The notes beneath the pieces are model-generated. The model had not been told where the DNA came from. It made no database searches and was given only the letters and a program-made list of their open reading frames with translations. Shown here piece after piece: positions 1 through 10,857 of a stretch of DNA of 64,000 bases (within the stretch, counting starts at the first letter, position 1; every line of letters begins with the position of its first letter). Both the position numbers and the translations under genes were made by a program. This DNA is from Isoetes taiwanensis (Eukaryota > Streptophyta > Lycopodiopsida > Isoetales > Isoetaceae). Location of the stretch: assembly GCA_021234155.1 (NCBI GenBank), contig JAJEKV010000108.1, positions 2,877,850 through 2,941,849 of the forward strand, in the 5' to 3' direction.

Positions 1-171
1 TTGTAGCAGACGTGATCGGCTCCAGGTAACGAATATGTAGCAAAATAACAGGGGGTTCCAGGGGGATTTGATATAGATATAATTCTTGAAACCATAGACC
101 ATATCCCTAAAACAATTCAATGGGTTATTATAAAAAAAAAAACATAGATTTCACATAAAAAATAGTCACAT

Positions 172-243
172 TAGCTCACTGGTTAGATTGGTTAAAGTAG
201 TCTTATTAGGACATTGAGTTATTTTGGTAGAGGTTCGAATCCC
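172..243 (+). repeat. tRNA-like A/B-box module, possible SINE head
   Basis: A box A-like stretch (TTAGCTCACTGGTTAGA) is followed about 59 bases later by a clear box B (GGTTCGAATCC), the internal RNA polymerase III promoter layout of tRNA genes and tRNA-derived SINEs. The spacing is longer than in most tRNAs and I could not fold a full cloverleaf, so a SINE head or degenerate tRNA is more likely than a working tRNA gene. A related B box with a shared TTAGGACAT upstream lies on the minus strand near 27300. Confidence 0.35.
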
Positions 244-796
244 CGTATTTCATATTCTAAAAGCTTAAGCGAAACCGTATAGAGGCTCGATATACCATCA
301 AAACCTTAGGCAAACTCGTATTCGACATCTTAAAATCATAGGCGTCCCCAATCATAATTGAGCATAATCGAAACGAGGGGTGTCCAGAGGCTCCAACATA
401 CAGTCTGGGCCGTCGGATTGACAGATCCGACGACTGTGGTAGTCCAGGGAGGAAAAAGAAAAAGGGCAAGATGACCATGGACTATCTAGACCGTCGAAAT
501 AACTTGTAAGCCAAATATAGGCCATCTATATATTTTACTGGTTACGGTGCCCAGCATTGCTGGGCATAAGTTGGGGGAACCTGTAAGTTGGGTCTGTTGT
601 CATTGCCTTTCTTCGACATTGCCTTTTTTTATTTCATAATCAAGAAGTGGAAATAGAAATATTGAATTGTACACATGCTATTTACAATGTTTAAAGTAAA
701 TATTCTAACAATGCAATCACATGTTGTAACATCTAATTCACATTGATGTGTAAAGAATTTACATACTACAAATTGGCCAAATACATTGGCTACAAA

Positions 797-895
797 CTTG
801 ACAAATTCGCTGGTTAAGTTAAGCTTAGAAAGGCTGCATTTACATATTACATAACTGACAAATTCATTGTCTAAATTAAATTTAGAAAGGCTGCA
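797..895. repeat. Short tandem duplication
   Basis: Two diverged copies of a roughly 60-base unit containing TGACAAATTC, then TTAGAAAGGCTGCA, follow each other inside the Helitron. No coding role is seen. Confidence 0.5.
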
Positions 896-1479
896 CAAAA
901 TATCTAGACAAAGAATGTGTCATTTTGTCCATTGTTTAAAATATATTTTAATAGCAAATTGTGACTTTGAAAAGCCTTCCTTTATTTGTAAAGGTTTCAT
1001 CAAATTTGTGACAAATTAACGGTAAAATTTCCTCCTTGCCTGAACCTTCACAAATTTTATAGATATCTGTTATTCCCAAAACAAAAGAGCCAAAGCTCAA
1101 TTGTAGAACATACTTGATCCATGCTGAATTACCACATTTAAATCAGGGTAAAAGCCAATATTCTGTGCACTGTTTTGTATACTTGGATAATCCTATGATA
1201 AAAAAGTGAACTTGTACGTTTGTTTTTCGATCTTTTATAACTGCTATGGTCCAGTTCCTGTAACTTGTACCTGTTGTGAAATCTTTCACTATTCTTTCCA
1301 TCAAACTTGCAACATTTTAAGACTTTGAATGTTCGCATAACCCTCTGAACTTTCACATAATTTTTTGTCCTAAGCAGAATCCATCTTCAATCTCCACATA
1401 GTCCACTACTGTCCATAGTTCATCTAAATCTGCAGTACAAATAATTGTCGCACATGCGCAGATGGTGAAGAAACATGCA

Positions 1480-1605
1480 GGAAGCTAGACGAACCTCTGC
1501 TCAGAGGGAAAACTGGATTGTGCGCCCGAGTGATTGCAAGCCATTCTTCATCATTAGAAAACTCAAGAGGCCCAGAAGCTGCAAGGATATCAATGACCTG
1601 TCCAG
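1480..1605 (-). pseudogene. Lariat debranching enzyme (DBR1)-like exon fragment
   Basis: A minus-strand exon-like stretch preceded by a splice acceptor (TTGCAG) encodes a peptide with the core DEEWLAITR followed by FPLSRG. This resembles the conserved segment in the C-terminal part of plant DBR1, the enzyme that opens the 2'-5' bond of intron lariats. No metallophosphoesterase active-site motifs are present, so it is only a fragment and cannot encode an enzyme. It lies inside the Helitron, downstream of the HSCB exons and on the same strand, which suggests capture. The identification rests on about 30 residues. Confidence 0.5.
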
Positions 1606-2561
1606 CAAGAAAATAATAGACATAGGTATGGCTAGTGTTGTTCATTATGAAAAAAGAGGTCCACATTTAACATATATTCTAAGCTAATGAAAATGATGTA
1701 AAACACACCTGTAAAAAATTTCCAGGAAGGCATTTGTTTAAGGCAAGAAGCTTTGTCTCACTTGATTATTGCCATGTTCAACTAAGGCCGCAAACTTTGT
1801 ATGTAGGTCAACTAAAAACTAACACATAGATTTCAGTTTCTGCAAAAGCTTCTGTGCAGATTTACTCCTCGGGCTGTTTCTCACAAAACAAATGACAACA
1901 TATCAACACAGCATGACAACATATCAAGCACAGACATAATGGATAAGCAGCTTATCTCCCTGACATAATAGCTTGGTTTTGTGGAGACAACAAATAGACA
2001 AAGCTCATACATCAAAAAAATAAATGAACATTGCTTACCGACTTACCCAGCACAACTGCACTATCCTCTGTTCCAGCTGCTATGCCTTTGGGTTGGCATC
2101 AAATTTACCTGTGACAACTCTGAAGGTTTCATATGACGGATGACAACTCTGAAGGTTTCATATAACGGAGCATTTATTTTTTTCCCATAGGGGATACAAC
2201 TGTTGACAATATAACCCCATACAAACTTTGTGCTACTTGAATTATGCAGTTATAAAGTACATGACAAACCATCCAGTTGAAAGTTATTGAATAAAAGGGA
2301 ATAGTAAGATAGTACTTGCTGATAGTAGATCCTTAGCTTATTCTCATCTGTATATACCCAGAGCAACTATGGCCTCAGAAATATTTGACATTCTCTCCAA
2401 ATGACATGGCTACATCAGATCAAGGTAGCCTAAATAAGCCATGTACTCATGATCCCTGCATTTTTTTCAGTAGAAAAAGTTTATAGAACCTTCTAAACGG
2501 CAAGTTGGGAAGACAATGGAGCACCTCTGATTGTGGTACCTGGAGAGGCAAGGGTAGCATA

Positions 2562-3840
2562 CTTCCATCAGTAACTCTGGATCATCGACACTTCCCTCTC
2601 CTTCCAGGTCACGTCCATGAAGTTCCAAACAACAACAAACTATGATACAAGCAAGAACTGCAAAGCTAGAGACCACAATTTAATATGCCCGTGGTATTAC
2701 ATAGATCAATATAACGCAGTGCCATAAACAATAACTATGTCCACTCATCTACTATATTTACTCTAAAATATCTGAAAATAGACCAACAAAGGTGTACCGG
2801 ATATATAGCTCGACGAGGCTTTAATAGTGTCCGATATGCCCCGATAACATCGCAGACCGATCTGCTTGAATAATTTTGCTCTCTACACATAAAATTATCA
2901 CCTTAATAATGGCAAGCACAAACGTAATCATAAGCACTCGCCATGAAAATACTACATGCTAACCGAGAGGAAATAAAAATGGGAAGCACCTTGGATTTCG
3001 TTGCAAAACAAAGTCCGATGAAGTTTCTTCTGCGCATCCTTATAGCGTTCTCCAAATCTTTGACATCTATATCAAATTCCTTTTTCCCGAATGAAAGGGA
3101 ATTTAAACGTAAAGCATAGTGTCCAAAATCATGTCGTTTTAATCCACTATAGCACATATGTAACTTCATGACAACTGATCCAATAAATCTCAAAAGGTAG
3201 CCCTTGCTATCTATCTTGTCAAACGTTTTATGTAGGCGAAAGTAGGTCTCATTTATTTAGTGGTAAAGCTATTGATCAAATGCATCTTAACTAAACGCCT
3301 TTCATGGAATGGCATTAACATTGCCGCATCTATGATCAGGTGAAACGTTGAAGTTGCTAAAAGGTGCACATCTTCCATGCATTCTACATATATAAGATAC
3401 TTTTATTTCAGTCACAAAGTTTAAACCAGAGCATTCAAAAACTTACAGGCCAAGAATCTCGAAAAAGTCGATTTCTGAGTCAGGTGGTTGAATAGCCTTG
3501 CAAGACGAACAGAGCAGAAAAACCCCAACAGATGCAGGTGCAGGAGCATTACAATTCCAGCATACTTGTTTTTCCTCTCTCTTCAAATTTGACATAAATC
3601 TTGCAGCTCTTTGCCATGAACTCGCCGAGGAAGAATTTTCTGATAACCCGCAATTTATCAACTGAGTTCTTGATTTTGTTAGAACCACATTTAGCTCCGC
3701 AAAATCTACACGATCTGCAACGAACTGCAATAATCCATGAATAAGATCTCATGAATACAGGAACGAAGCTTTGACGATGAAGCTGGAAGGTATATCGAAC
3801 AAAAACCCGGGATCGAGAAAAGGCAGAAAAACAAATCAAT
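2562..3840 (-). pseudogene. HSCB: HSCB (Fe-S cluster J-domain co-chaperone) gene fragment
   Basis: Three minus-strand exon pieces match plant mitochondrial HSCB, which delivers the scaffold ISU to HSP70 in iron-sulfur cluster assembly. The first (about 3443-3730) ends with the N-terminal zinc-binding module, CWNC then CSSCKAIQPPDSEIDFFEI. The second (about 2990-3085) has FDIDVKDLE and, after a frame change, YKDAQKKLH. The third (about 2562-2625) has DDPELLMEV. The J-domain HPD tripeptide is lost by an apparent one-base deletion right after the His codon, and the frame also breaks after DLE. The C-terminal exons are missing. Introns are kept, so this is a captured genomic piece and not a processed copy. 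Up to 3840 the sequence may be the original leader. Confident of family, and confident it is non-functional. Confidence 0.82.
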
Positions 3841-3926
3841 TTGGACCGTTCGACTTTTAGGTTAAATCTGGACCGCCCAATTTAGGGCGCGATGCACTAC
3901 TTACACCAAAACATTATAATATAAGA

Positions 3927-5189
3927 TGAGTTAGATATAATTAGACATAATATATTTACCTTAGCACAAGAATTGTATGCCTAGCAAATATGAACCTATA
4001 AAGTCAACATAATGTGTAAAATATGAAAATACTAGCACGCATTCATATTTTATAATTGTGAGCATACTAGCGCACTTTGGTGTTTTATAATTGTAAGCAC
4101 ACATTAGTATTCTATACTAGCGCAAAGAAGCTGAAGGTCCTGCATATGTGTCAATGACTTTCCTTATCATATGAGGTAAAAGAAGTTGCTTTTTTATTGT
4201 TCTCCTAGGTATGTTGCATTTTGCTAGATCTCAAACTAGAGAAAGTAAAGGATGGTCATTGAGTCTAGGCGATGAATTTATGGTTAACAGTGACAAGAGT
4301 GTAGTGATGTAAAGGGAAATAGTCAAAGGAGCTGCAGGTAAAAAAGCAAGATATTTAGCTATACACCATGCCTTAAACTCCAACTATAGTTGCCATTAAC
4401 TTTTTTAAGTATTAGAGGCCGGAGAACCAGCAACAAAACTCTTGAGTAGAGACAACAATTGACAAAATTCCATACTGAATCATCCAATGACATCCAAAAC
4501 TCTGAGCTAAATAAATCTGAAAATCAAAACAAAAATTCACTATATTAGAAGCATGAAATCAGAGTGCAATAAGTGAACTTGTAGGTTTCCCACATGACAA
4601 AGAGGACTTAGTACCTCCAAGCTAGTTGCCAGTCTTCCAATTTGAGCTGCCTTTCTCAACTCGAGAAAGGCCCTCAGACTTGATTTGAGGACCTTCCTCG
4701 GCTTTGATGCCTTTCTCGATTCGCGAGTCAAGAAGGCTAGCTCAGAGTAAAAGTGCAGCTTAGAGTGAAAAAAAAGTATTCGGTAAAGTAACTTTTCTCC
4801 ATTTAAGCGAGGCATCAATAGGTCAATGCATTTGTTTTGTCAATAAAACTCTCAAGGTAGGAGTGCTAGACTAGTCTTACCTCTTGTTTGGCGATTTCTT
4901 TCCTGCAACTGAGAATTAGGAAGTGCTTCAGGCAGATCAGGAAGTGTTTCAGGGATTAAGGCGATCACGAAGTGTAGGGATTAAAGTGTTTCAGGTGATT
5001 CCCTTCTGTCTTCTGTGTTTCTACGAAGAGTTTCTATTCAGTAATTGCTTTAGTAATTGCTTTTGGGCGTTTTTTGCAACCGATGGTAATTTTGTTTTGC
5101 AAAGTTTCCATAGCATCTTAGTATTAGCACACATTAGCATTTTATAATACAAACATTAGTATTTTGTAATTGTTTTTTAATATCTTCTT
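3927..5189. other. No gene recognised
   Basis: AT-rich sequence to the right of the Helitron. Short frames exist, for example 4540-4818 on the minus strand, but none shows a recognisable domain or good splice structure. GCACACATTAGTATTTTATAAT-like words recur near 4080 and 5120 and may be old repeat debris. Confidence 0.5.
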
Positions 5190-5231
5190 TTATAACACCC
5201 TTCCACACACACAAAACCAACACCCACCCCC

Positions 5232-5580
5232 ATGATTGAAATTAAATATTTGGTGCACAACTTTAGACGGAAGATCCTTTTGAGGCACTCTCCATTTCCA
5301 AAGCTGGAAGAACAGGGCTTCCATATATGGCTTCAAGAGAAAGGTTTCTTGCCCCTTCGAATGGCCGCACTGGACCACCATATCATTCATTTTCATAAGG
5401 TGGTCGGAATGGTTGATGCCCATCTCCCTAATCTTGCTTATGACTTGACACTGGGTCCACAACACCTTAAAGCTTGCTGGAAGGCAAAACGAGCTCGGCT
5501 CTCTCGATGGAATGTGCGGGCACAAGGGAGTACCTTGATGCTTGCTTCCTTAGCAACGGGTGCCCTAGAATAGGTTAAAA
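5232..5580 (+). mobile_element. LINE ORF2 C-terminal remnant
   Basis: The plus-strand frame encodes a stretch (HHIIHFHKVVGMVDAHLPNL) that matches a stretch on the minus strand at 33400-33595 (ECHIIYFPKVVAMDEARLPN) lying downstream of a LINE reverse transcriptase. The following words LSRWNVR and SLWNVG also correspond. This indicates an old, diverged relative of the LINE C-terminal region. No reverse-transcriptase catalytic box is present here. The surrounding sequence is too decayed to set the ends. Confidence 0.5.
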
Positions 5581-5589
5581 TGGCACAAT

Positions 5590-7100
5590 AGCAGATCCCA
5601 TGCGCATCACACGAGGTCTACAATGCTATCTACACACGCATTTGCCCATAAAAAAGCCCATGCTAATGGCTTCCATTCGCACGAGTGCGCATCGCCTCTA
5701 CATTGGGATGAGCAGATGGATTTATTGGGCACAGAAGGACATGCTCTGTCAATGTTGTTAACAGGGAGCCATTGAGCATGAAATCTTTTGAAATATGATG
5801 ATATGAACCACTTTGATCCTTTGAGCATAACCACCATTTAACAGCATTGCAAGTGCCACTACAATCTTCTTGAATTACAAAATGGTATCAGAAATGCCAA
5901 ATCTTATAATGGTTCCTATGCCCACTTTCCACCTCCAGCAACTAAACCAAGCAACCTGAAGTAAGTGAGTGCATATGGAATGACATTACCAGTGGATGCT
6001 CCTCTGAAAGATGATATCATGGAGCCAATGTGCATAACTCCTATAACCGATTACACAAGTGCGCCACACATCATAAGCAACCTGGATGAGGTTGCGAGCC
6101 AATGCCGCTTGTGCATGGGGTTAATTACGAGCCCGCGAATTACAAGCAAAACAGATGACGAGGGCATCAGCGGAGGCACGAGCAAGGAACGAGATTGTCC
6201 ATTTGTGCTTGACGGTGGACTTGTAGTAGAAAAAAGAGTTGATGAGGGTTGCAACTAGGCAACATGAAGCACCCATGATGGAAGCCTAGAGGGAAAGTTC
6301 TTGGAGGTAACTACTCCCCACAATGTGCTCCCAAGGGCAATGGCAATAGAAATGGCCCAAAGGAAAACCACAAAGCCTTCCATGCCAGCTGCCAGTGCCA
6401 GGGACCTGTTGGGCAAAGCGAGAACCTTAATTCTTATTTCTTATTTAGTAAAAGGATTCTAAGTGCTATCAAAGTGCTCGACCACTGTACCTTACGCTTT
6501 CTTCCTCCCGTGCTTCTAACAGAAGCACGCCGCTGTTGCCCTCTTCTGGAATATACAAATCTGAAACAGATTTTAAAAGCAGCCCATTTGGATCTGACAA
6601 AGAAACAGAATCTGAACCCATATTTGTCAGATTGCTTGCATCTTGATACACCTTGCTTCCCAATTGGTGGCATTTAAAACGTCTGCATCCATCGCTTACG
6701 ACAGCATCTCTGTCTGCATCTTTGTCTGCTGGGTGCAAAATCGGTACTGGGTAGCAGAAATCACCGTCCGGACGCCGCTTACAAGTGCTTAAAATCGGTG
6801 TGTTTTAAACACGACGTGCGTGATTGAAGTATTGACATGTAGGGTGCGCGCCCGTCAAATGACAGGCTAAGAGAATCATGAACATGTTTGGTGCCGGAAA
6901 CATGAATGCTTGTAGCCCGCCATATTCCTGGATGGCGGGCTAACCCATCTTGAATTCAAGCAAAATGGAGGGACTAATTGTTTCCAAGAATTGCCTGAAC
7001 CGAAATTCAACAATTTGCCCTCACCAATTTTGCAATACACTTCAATCCGGGATAGATGAAACCCAATTCCTCCCCCGCTCAATTCTGAGCCATTGATGCA
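5590..7100. other. No gene recognised
   Basis: Mixed-composition sequence with several short overlapping frames on both strands (for example 5965-6258 plus and 6434-6738 minus). None gives a recognisable protein. It may be the flank of the transposase-like gene that begins near 7130. Confidence 0.4.
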
Positions 7101-7131
7101 AAGCAAGGAAGAGAGATCGTGAGGCAGAAAA

Positions 7132-9779
7132 TTGTATGCAAAGAAGGTAGCAATGAAGAAGAATTCCCCTTCTAAAGATTCGCCTTCAAAGAAGAATAAG
7201 AAATTGAGACTGAGTGACCACAGAATAAGAGAAATTTCAGGAGAAATTTATGAAGTATTCAACCAAATTAGTACAAATGTTGATGACAATGACAAAGGCC
7301 ATATCCTTGATGCTTTTCTTTGGAGGGCAAGGGATTTACCAATTGCTTCTATAAAGAAATCTAAGCAGTTACTATGGTCGAGCAAATGGTGAAGAATTTG
7401 AAGGAAACAATGCAAGAACATAAGTTTGAGAGGAATCATGACATGCTTCCGGTAAGGAAGTCCACCCGATAATGGCAAAGAAGAGTACAAATGGTGTCAA
7501 GCCATTGAATCAAGCGTAAGTGGCCGATTGCTCAACATCCCCGAAAAACAATTTCAAATGCTTTTCAAAGAAGGGTGCAAGCTAACAAAGGGGAAGGACC
7601 TTGGTCAATGTTCAGAGGGAGGAAGCGGATGGATAGCATGTTAGAACACAATAGAGAAGTCATTATCAAGTTCTCGACAAAAATACAAGAGTTTCTCCAT
7701 ATAAGAAAGACGTGAGGAAGTATGTATCGTAGACGAGAATAAAGATGGAACATCCAATTCACCTTCTTGAAGTCAGCCAAGTAAGTATTCATCCTATATT
7801 GTATGGTTCATTATATGTAGCATTTATTTGGCATTCACACGATTTCCCTAGCTTGCAATTCTACCTCAGTTTTAGAGAGGAGAATCCTCATATCAAAATT
7901 GCATTGCAGACTTTTGAGAGGTTGAAACCGAGTTTTGTAAGGAGGATGCGTGAGAGGCATACATGTTTGCTGCATTTACCACTTGAAATTTGAATACATC
8001 ATGCGAGGGATTGAACAGCCCGAGAAAATCGGGTGGAGTGCATGACAATTGCAACCGCCATCGTGAGATTTGTGGCCCCGGCCCGTAAATGTGCAGCCAA
8101 GGAGCATACAATCAAGTGCACCGGTGATTTATGGAGACAAGTGGTCCGCATCAAAGGTGATGATGAGGAGTGGTTTGATCATAACCGCTTGATGTTGGCG
8201 TGTAAAAATGTGGGTTGGATAGAATTAGAAAATGTCCACGTGAAAATGGATGGCACGAGTTCATTACTAGTTACTTGGAAGACATTTGAAAAGCAACCTG
8301 CGGACCAGACAGAGAATTCAGGATCCAAGAAAGGCTTTGAGGTACAAACCCGTCTTGAGATTAGTACGAAGGAGAGAAGTCCCAAAGAGTTTCAAGAGGA
8401 TGTGAAGAAGGTAATATCAGATTTTGTTCCACACAATTACATAGCACATTGGCGGGCCAATCGGTTTAAAAATGCGTGTCATCATTTCCGAAAGATACAA
8501 TTGTATCTCAAGTTATTGACTTTGCGAAAATTACAAAGACATCAAGATCGAGAATGAGCCCCAGTCAATGCACCGGCATACAAATGAAGTTTCTATACTT
8601 GTTCACATAACATCATGACAAAAGTGTCGATATTCCTGTTCTCGTCGCGCATGTAAGAAGAAGACGTCCCAAAGAAGAAAAAAAGAACGTAAGATTGGAG
8701 CGGATTAGGAATAGACTCAACAATGGTAGGAAGATCATAAAAGAGACTCACTTTTACATTTCTGATGATAAAGTGCATGACTCATTATTTGTGGAACACT
8801 GCCTACAAAAGCATGTTGCATGGCTTAAGGAACAGGAAATAGAGTATGAGAAGCATTGGGTTTGGAGTGATGGCTGCTCATCACAATTCAAGTCAGGAAA
8901 ACCTTTTTTTTTCTTGGGCAGGTACTTCACAATGAATGACAAGGAAATAGTGTGGAACTACTTTGCCACTGCTCATGGTAAAGGTGAACATGATGGTGCA
9001 GGTGCTGTTATCAAAAGGCTGTTAAGTAAGGAACAACTCAAACACAATGGTGTGCAACTGAGGCATGCTAAAGATATTGTAAATTTTCTGTGTACATATT
9101 TCAGCAGTCTACCAGTTGATGAAACAGATGAGATCAAAAGATATTTTTGGGAAATTGAACCTGCTGTTGTGGCAAACATGCAAGAATATGAAATTGAAAC
9201 ACTTAAAGGCACAAAGAAGATTCAACATGATCGGACACGCCGCCAGGAGTAGACCAAACAGGCTTGCTCATAGATGCCTGTCATGTTTCTGCTTGTTTTG
9301 CATGGATCATAATTGGGACTCCTGCATCAATACAGGTAGATTTGGAAAGTGGGAGGTAACTGACTTAAAACCAGGAGTTGAGAAGAAAAAGGAGACTCTT
9401 GAACAAGCCAATGAATGGATCAGTAATTTGGTAGAGGTAGGTGACAATTTTGCGGTGAATCTTTGAGGTAGACAATTCAGAGGGTGTGGACTTCTACATC
9501 CTCAAGTGCACAGAACCCAAATGCACACTTGAAGATTCATACAAAGATGGATGGGGGCAAAAATTTGGAGTGCATGAGGTTATCTTAAGTGGATTGTATT
9601 ATCAATTCTTGGGTAATTTCAAGTATATGTTGCTCACTAAACAACCAGAAGCCTCCGTGCACAGCCATGTGGTCAGATATCCTACAATTGATATGGATAA
9701 AATTGAAGGCACAGACATGTACAAAATTTCACAGGAGACCCATGAAAAAATTATGGCCAGTCTCCCAATAACATTGTAA
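7132..9779 (+). mobile_element. Degenerate transposase-like gene of a widespread eukaryotic repeat family
   Basis: Successive plus-strand frames build one protein layout broken by frameshifts. These are a Lys-rich N-terminus (7132-7392), a middle part with HNYIAHWRANRFK (8033-8557), a core with WSDGCSSQFKSGKPFFFLG and HGKGEHDGAGAVIKR (8695-9252), a Cys-rich segment (9240-9466, CLSCFCLFC) and a C-terminal part (9486-9779). I recall the layout HWQ..QF, then DFAENY, then SDG-SQFK, then HGKG-DG-GG-VKR from many uncharacterised transposase-like proteins in animal and plant genomes. I cannot give a family name. The acidic residues in SDG and HGKGxxDG could be part of a DDE-type active site, which is inference. 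Terminal inverted repeats were not found. Confidence 0.6.
8695..9252 (+). CDS. Transposase-like core domain, SDG/HGKG family
   Basis: This is the longest intact part of the degenerate gene, 185 codons, and begins mid-protein. Visible motifs are WSDGCSSQFKSGKPFFF around residues 58-72 and WNYFATAHGKGEHDGAGA around residues 86-103, spaced as in related proteins I recall from other eukaryotes. The preceding frame (8033-8557) carries the conserved His/Trp-rich stretch and the DFAK word just beyond its end. The last ten codons run out of frame, and homology continues in the overlapping frame that reaches 9466. It is probably a fragment of a dead transposon gene and not a standalone protein. No cellular role is claimed. 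Confidence 0.55.
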   Translation: MERIRNRLNNGRKIIKETHFYISDDKVHDSLFVEHCLQKHVAWLKEQEIEYEKHWVWSDGCSSQFKSGKPFFFLGRYFTMNDKEIVWNYFATAHGKGEHDGAGAVIKRLLSKEQLKHNGVQLRHAKDIVNFLCTYFSSLPVDETDEIKRYFWEIEPAVVANMQEYEIETLKGTKKIQHDRTRRQE

Positions 9780-10275
9780 TTCTTTGACACTTAACCAAAT
9801 TGATGTCATTCTTTTCAAGTGATTTGTTGTTCCAGCACCTAAGCACGTAAGCACACATTTGTATATATATTATAATAATAGTGAGGATGCACAAGGGTGG
9901 TGTGCATGGACACGTACTTTGAAATGAAGATTGAATTGTTGTTTAAGAATGTACATTTGTGACATTGGAATAACATTCAATTATTTATTTTGATACCATC
10001 ACTATCCCAACATTCTTGGCAAAATTATATTGTAAAGGCATTTCCTCGATGTGACATGTGTCAATTCCAATGGTCGTATCGAAAATATTTAAGCCCTGTT
10101 ACTTAATTAATTGTTCGCGGCGTGTGAGGTTTTTTCAGATATCTTGACGCGCCTAAGCATAGGATTTAAGCACTAGGCCCCTAATCATAGGATTTCAGCT
10201 CTTCTTACGCCCTCACACTACCGCCTTAAGCCGGCATTTCCGTTTGCAATTCGCCTCACGCTCCGTTTATTTGCA

Positions 10276-10449
10276 ATGGCCTCTGCATGCAGCAGAAACC
10301 AAGCACCAGAGTATGTGCTTAAACAAGTGCCAGAAGATGCGGATGTCGCTCCGCAAATCAAGGGGGCCTACTTTTTCGAGCCGGTTCGTCCATATTCAAG
10401 AACAGACACTGAAGACCGAGAGGAAGAAGAAGGTATTATCTTGTTTTGC

Positions 10450-10482
<33 letters not shown>

Positions 10483-10533
10483 GTTTTTCTAACATTCTTG
10501 ATTTTCTTGTTTACAGAAGTGGAGCAGGAAGTG

Positions 10534-10564
<31 letters not shown>

Positions 10565-10716
10565 TGGAGGACAATTCTGAGGAAGAGGAGGCTTCTGAGG
10601 AGGACAATTCTGAGGAGGAAGACGAAGAGGAAGAGGAAGAGGAAGAGGCGGATGAAGAAGAAGAAAAACAGCTGGTTTTCGAGAGCTGTTATGAAGAGCG
10701 CCCCACTAAGAGGTAG
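10276..10716 (+). CDS. Two-exon gene for a short acidic protein
   Basis: Exon 1 (10276-10432) starts with ATG and encodes SRNQAPEYVLKQVPEDADV and a segment ending in an acidic run. A T-rich 84-base intron with GT at 10433 and AG at 10516 follows. Exon 2 continues with long Glu runs, two DNSEEE words and ends ERPTKR-stop. The intron length is a multiple of three without stops, so the unspliced message also reads through, adding a hydrophobic stretch. I do not recognise the family. Its position just behind the transposase-like gene, on the same strand and about 500 bases away, suggests an accessory transposon protein or a captured exon pair. Acidic low-complexity tails are common in chromatin-associated proteins but prove nothing here. 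Confidence 0.45.
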
Positions 10717-10762
10717 AGGAGGCAGGAATTGGAGGAGAATGTGTGGAGTGAGCCAGATAGCC

Positions 10763-10857
10763 CTTGAAGACACCCCCCCTGAAGACACCCCCTGTTCAAA
10801 GACACCCCCTGAAGACCACCCCCTGTTCAAAGACACCCCCTGAACTGAAGACACCAG
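10763..10857. repeat. Tandem repeat of GAAGACACCCCC units
   Basis: Imperfect 12-27-base units built on GAAGACACCCCCTG and TTCAAAGACACCCCCTG follow the stop codon of the acidic gene. It is a minisatellite-like stretch with no coding sense seen. Confidence 0.75.

Larger units (their letters stand above)
538..3926 (-). mobile_element. Non-autonomous Helitron with captured host exons
   Basis: On the minus strand the element begins TCTTATATTATAATG (base 3926 inward) after a host A. It ends at 538 with a 19-nt hairpin (548-566, GCCCAGC/GCTGGGC) followed by eight bases and CCAG, then a host T. Rolling-circle Helitrons insert between A and T, start with TC and end with a hairpin plus CTRR. The CCAG here is one base away from CTAG. 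The 3.4-kb interior has no Rep/helicase gene, so it is non-autonomous. It carries exon fragments resembling lariat debranching enzyme and HSCB, both in Helitron orientation. A related Helitron 3' end lies at 45346 and other 5' ends of the same type at 22224 and 27782. Confidence 0.72.

Noticed and set aside
10489-10854. Minus-strand Phe/Leu-rich frames at 10.4-10.85 kb
   Set aside because: They are the reverse reading of the Glu-codon run of the acidic gene.
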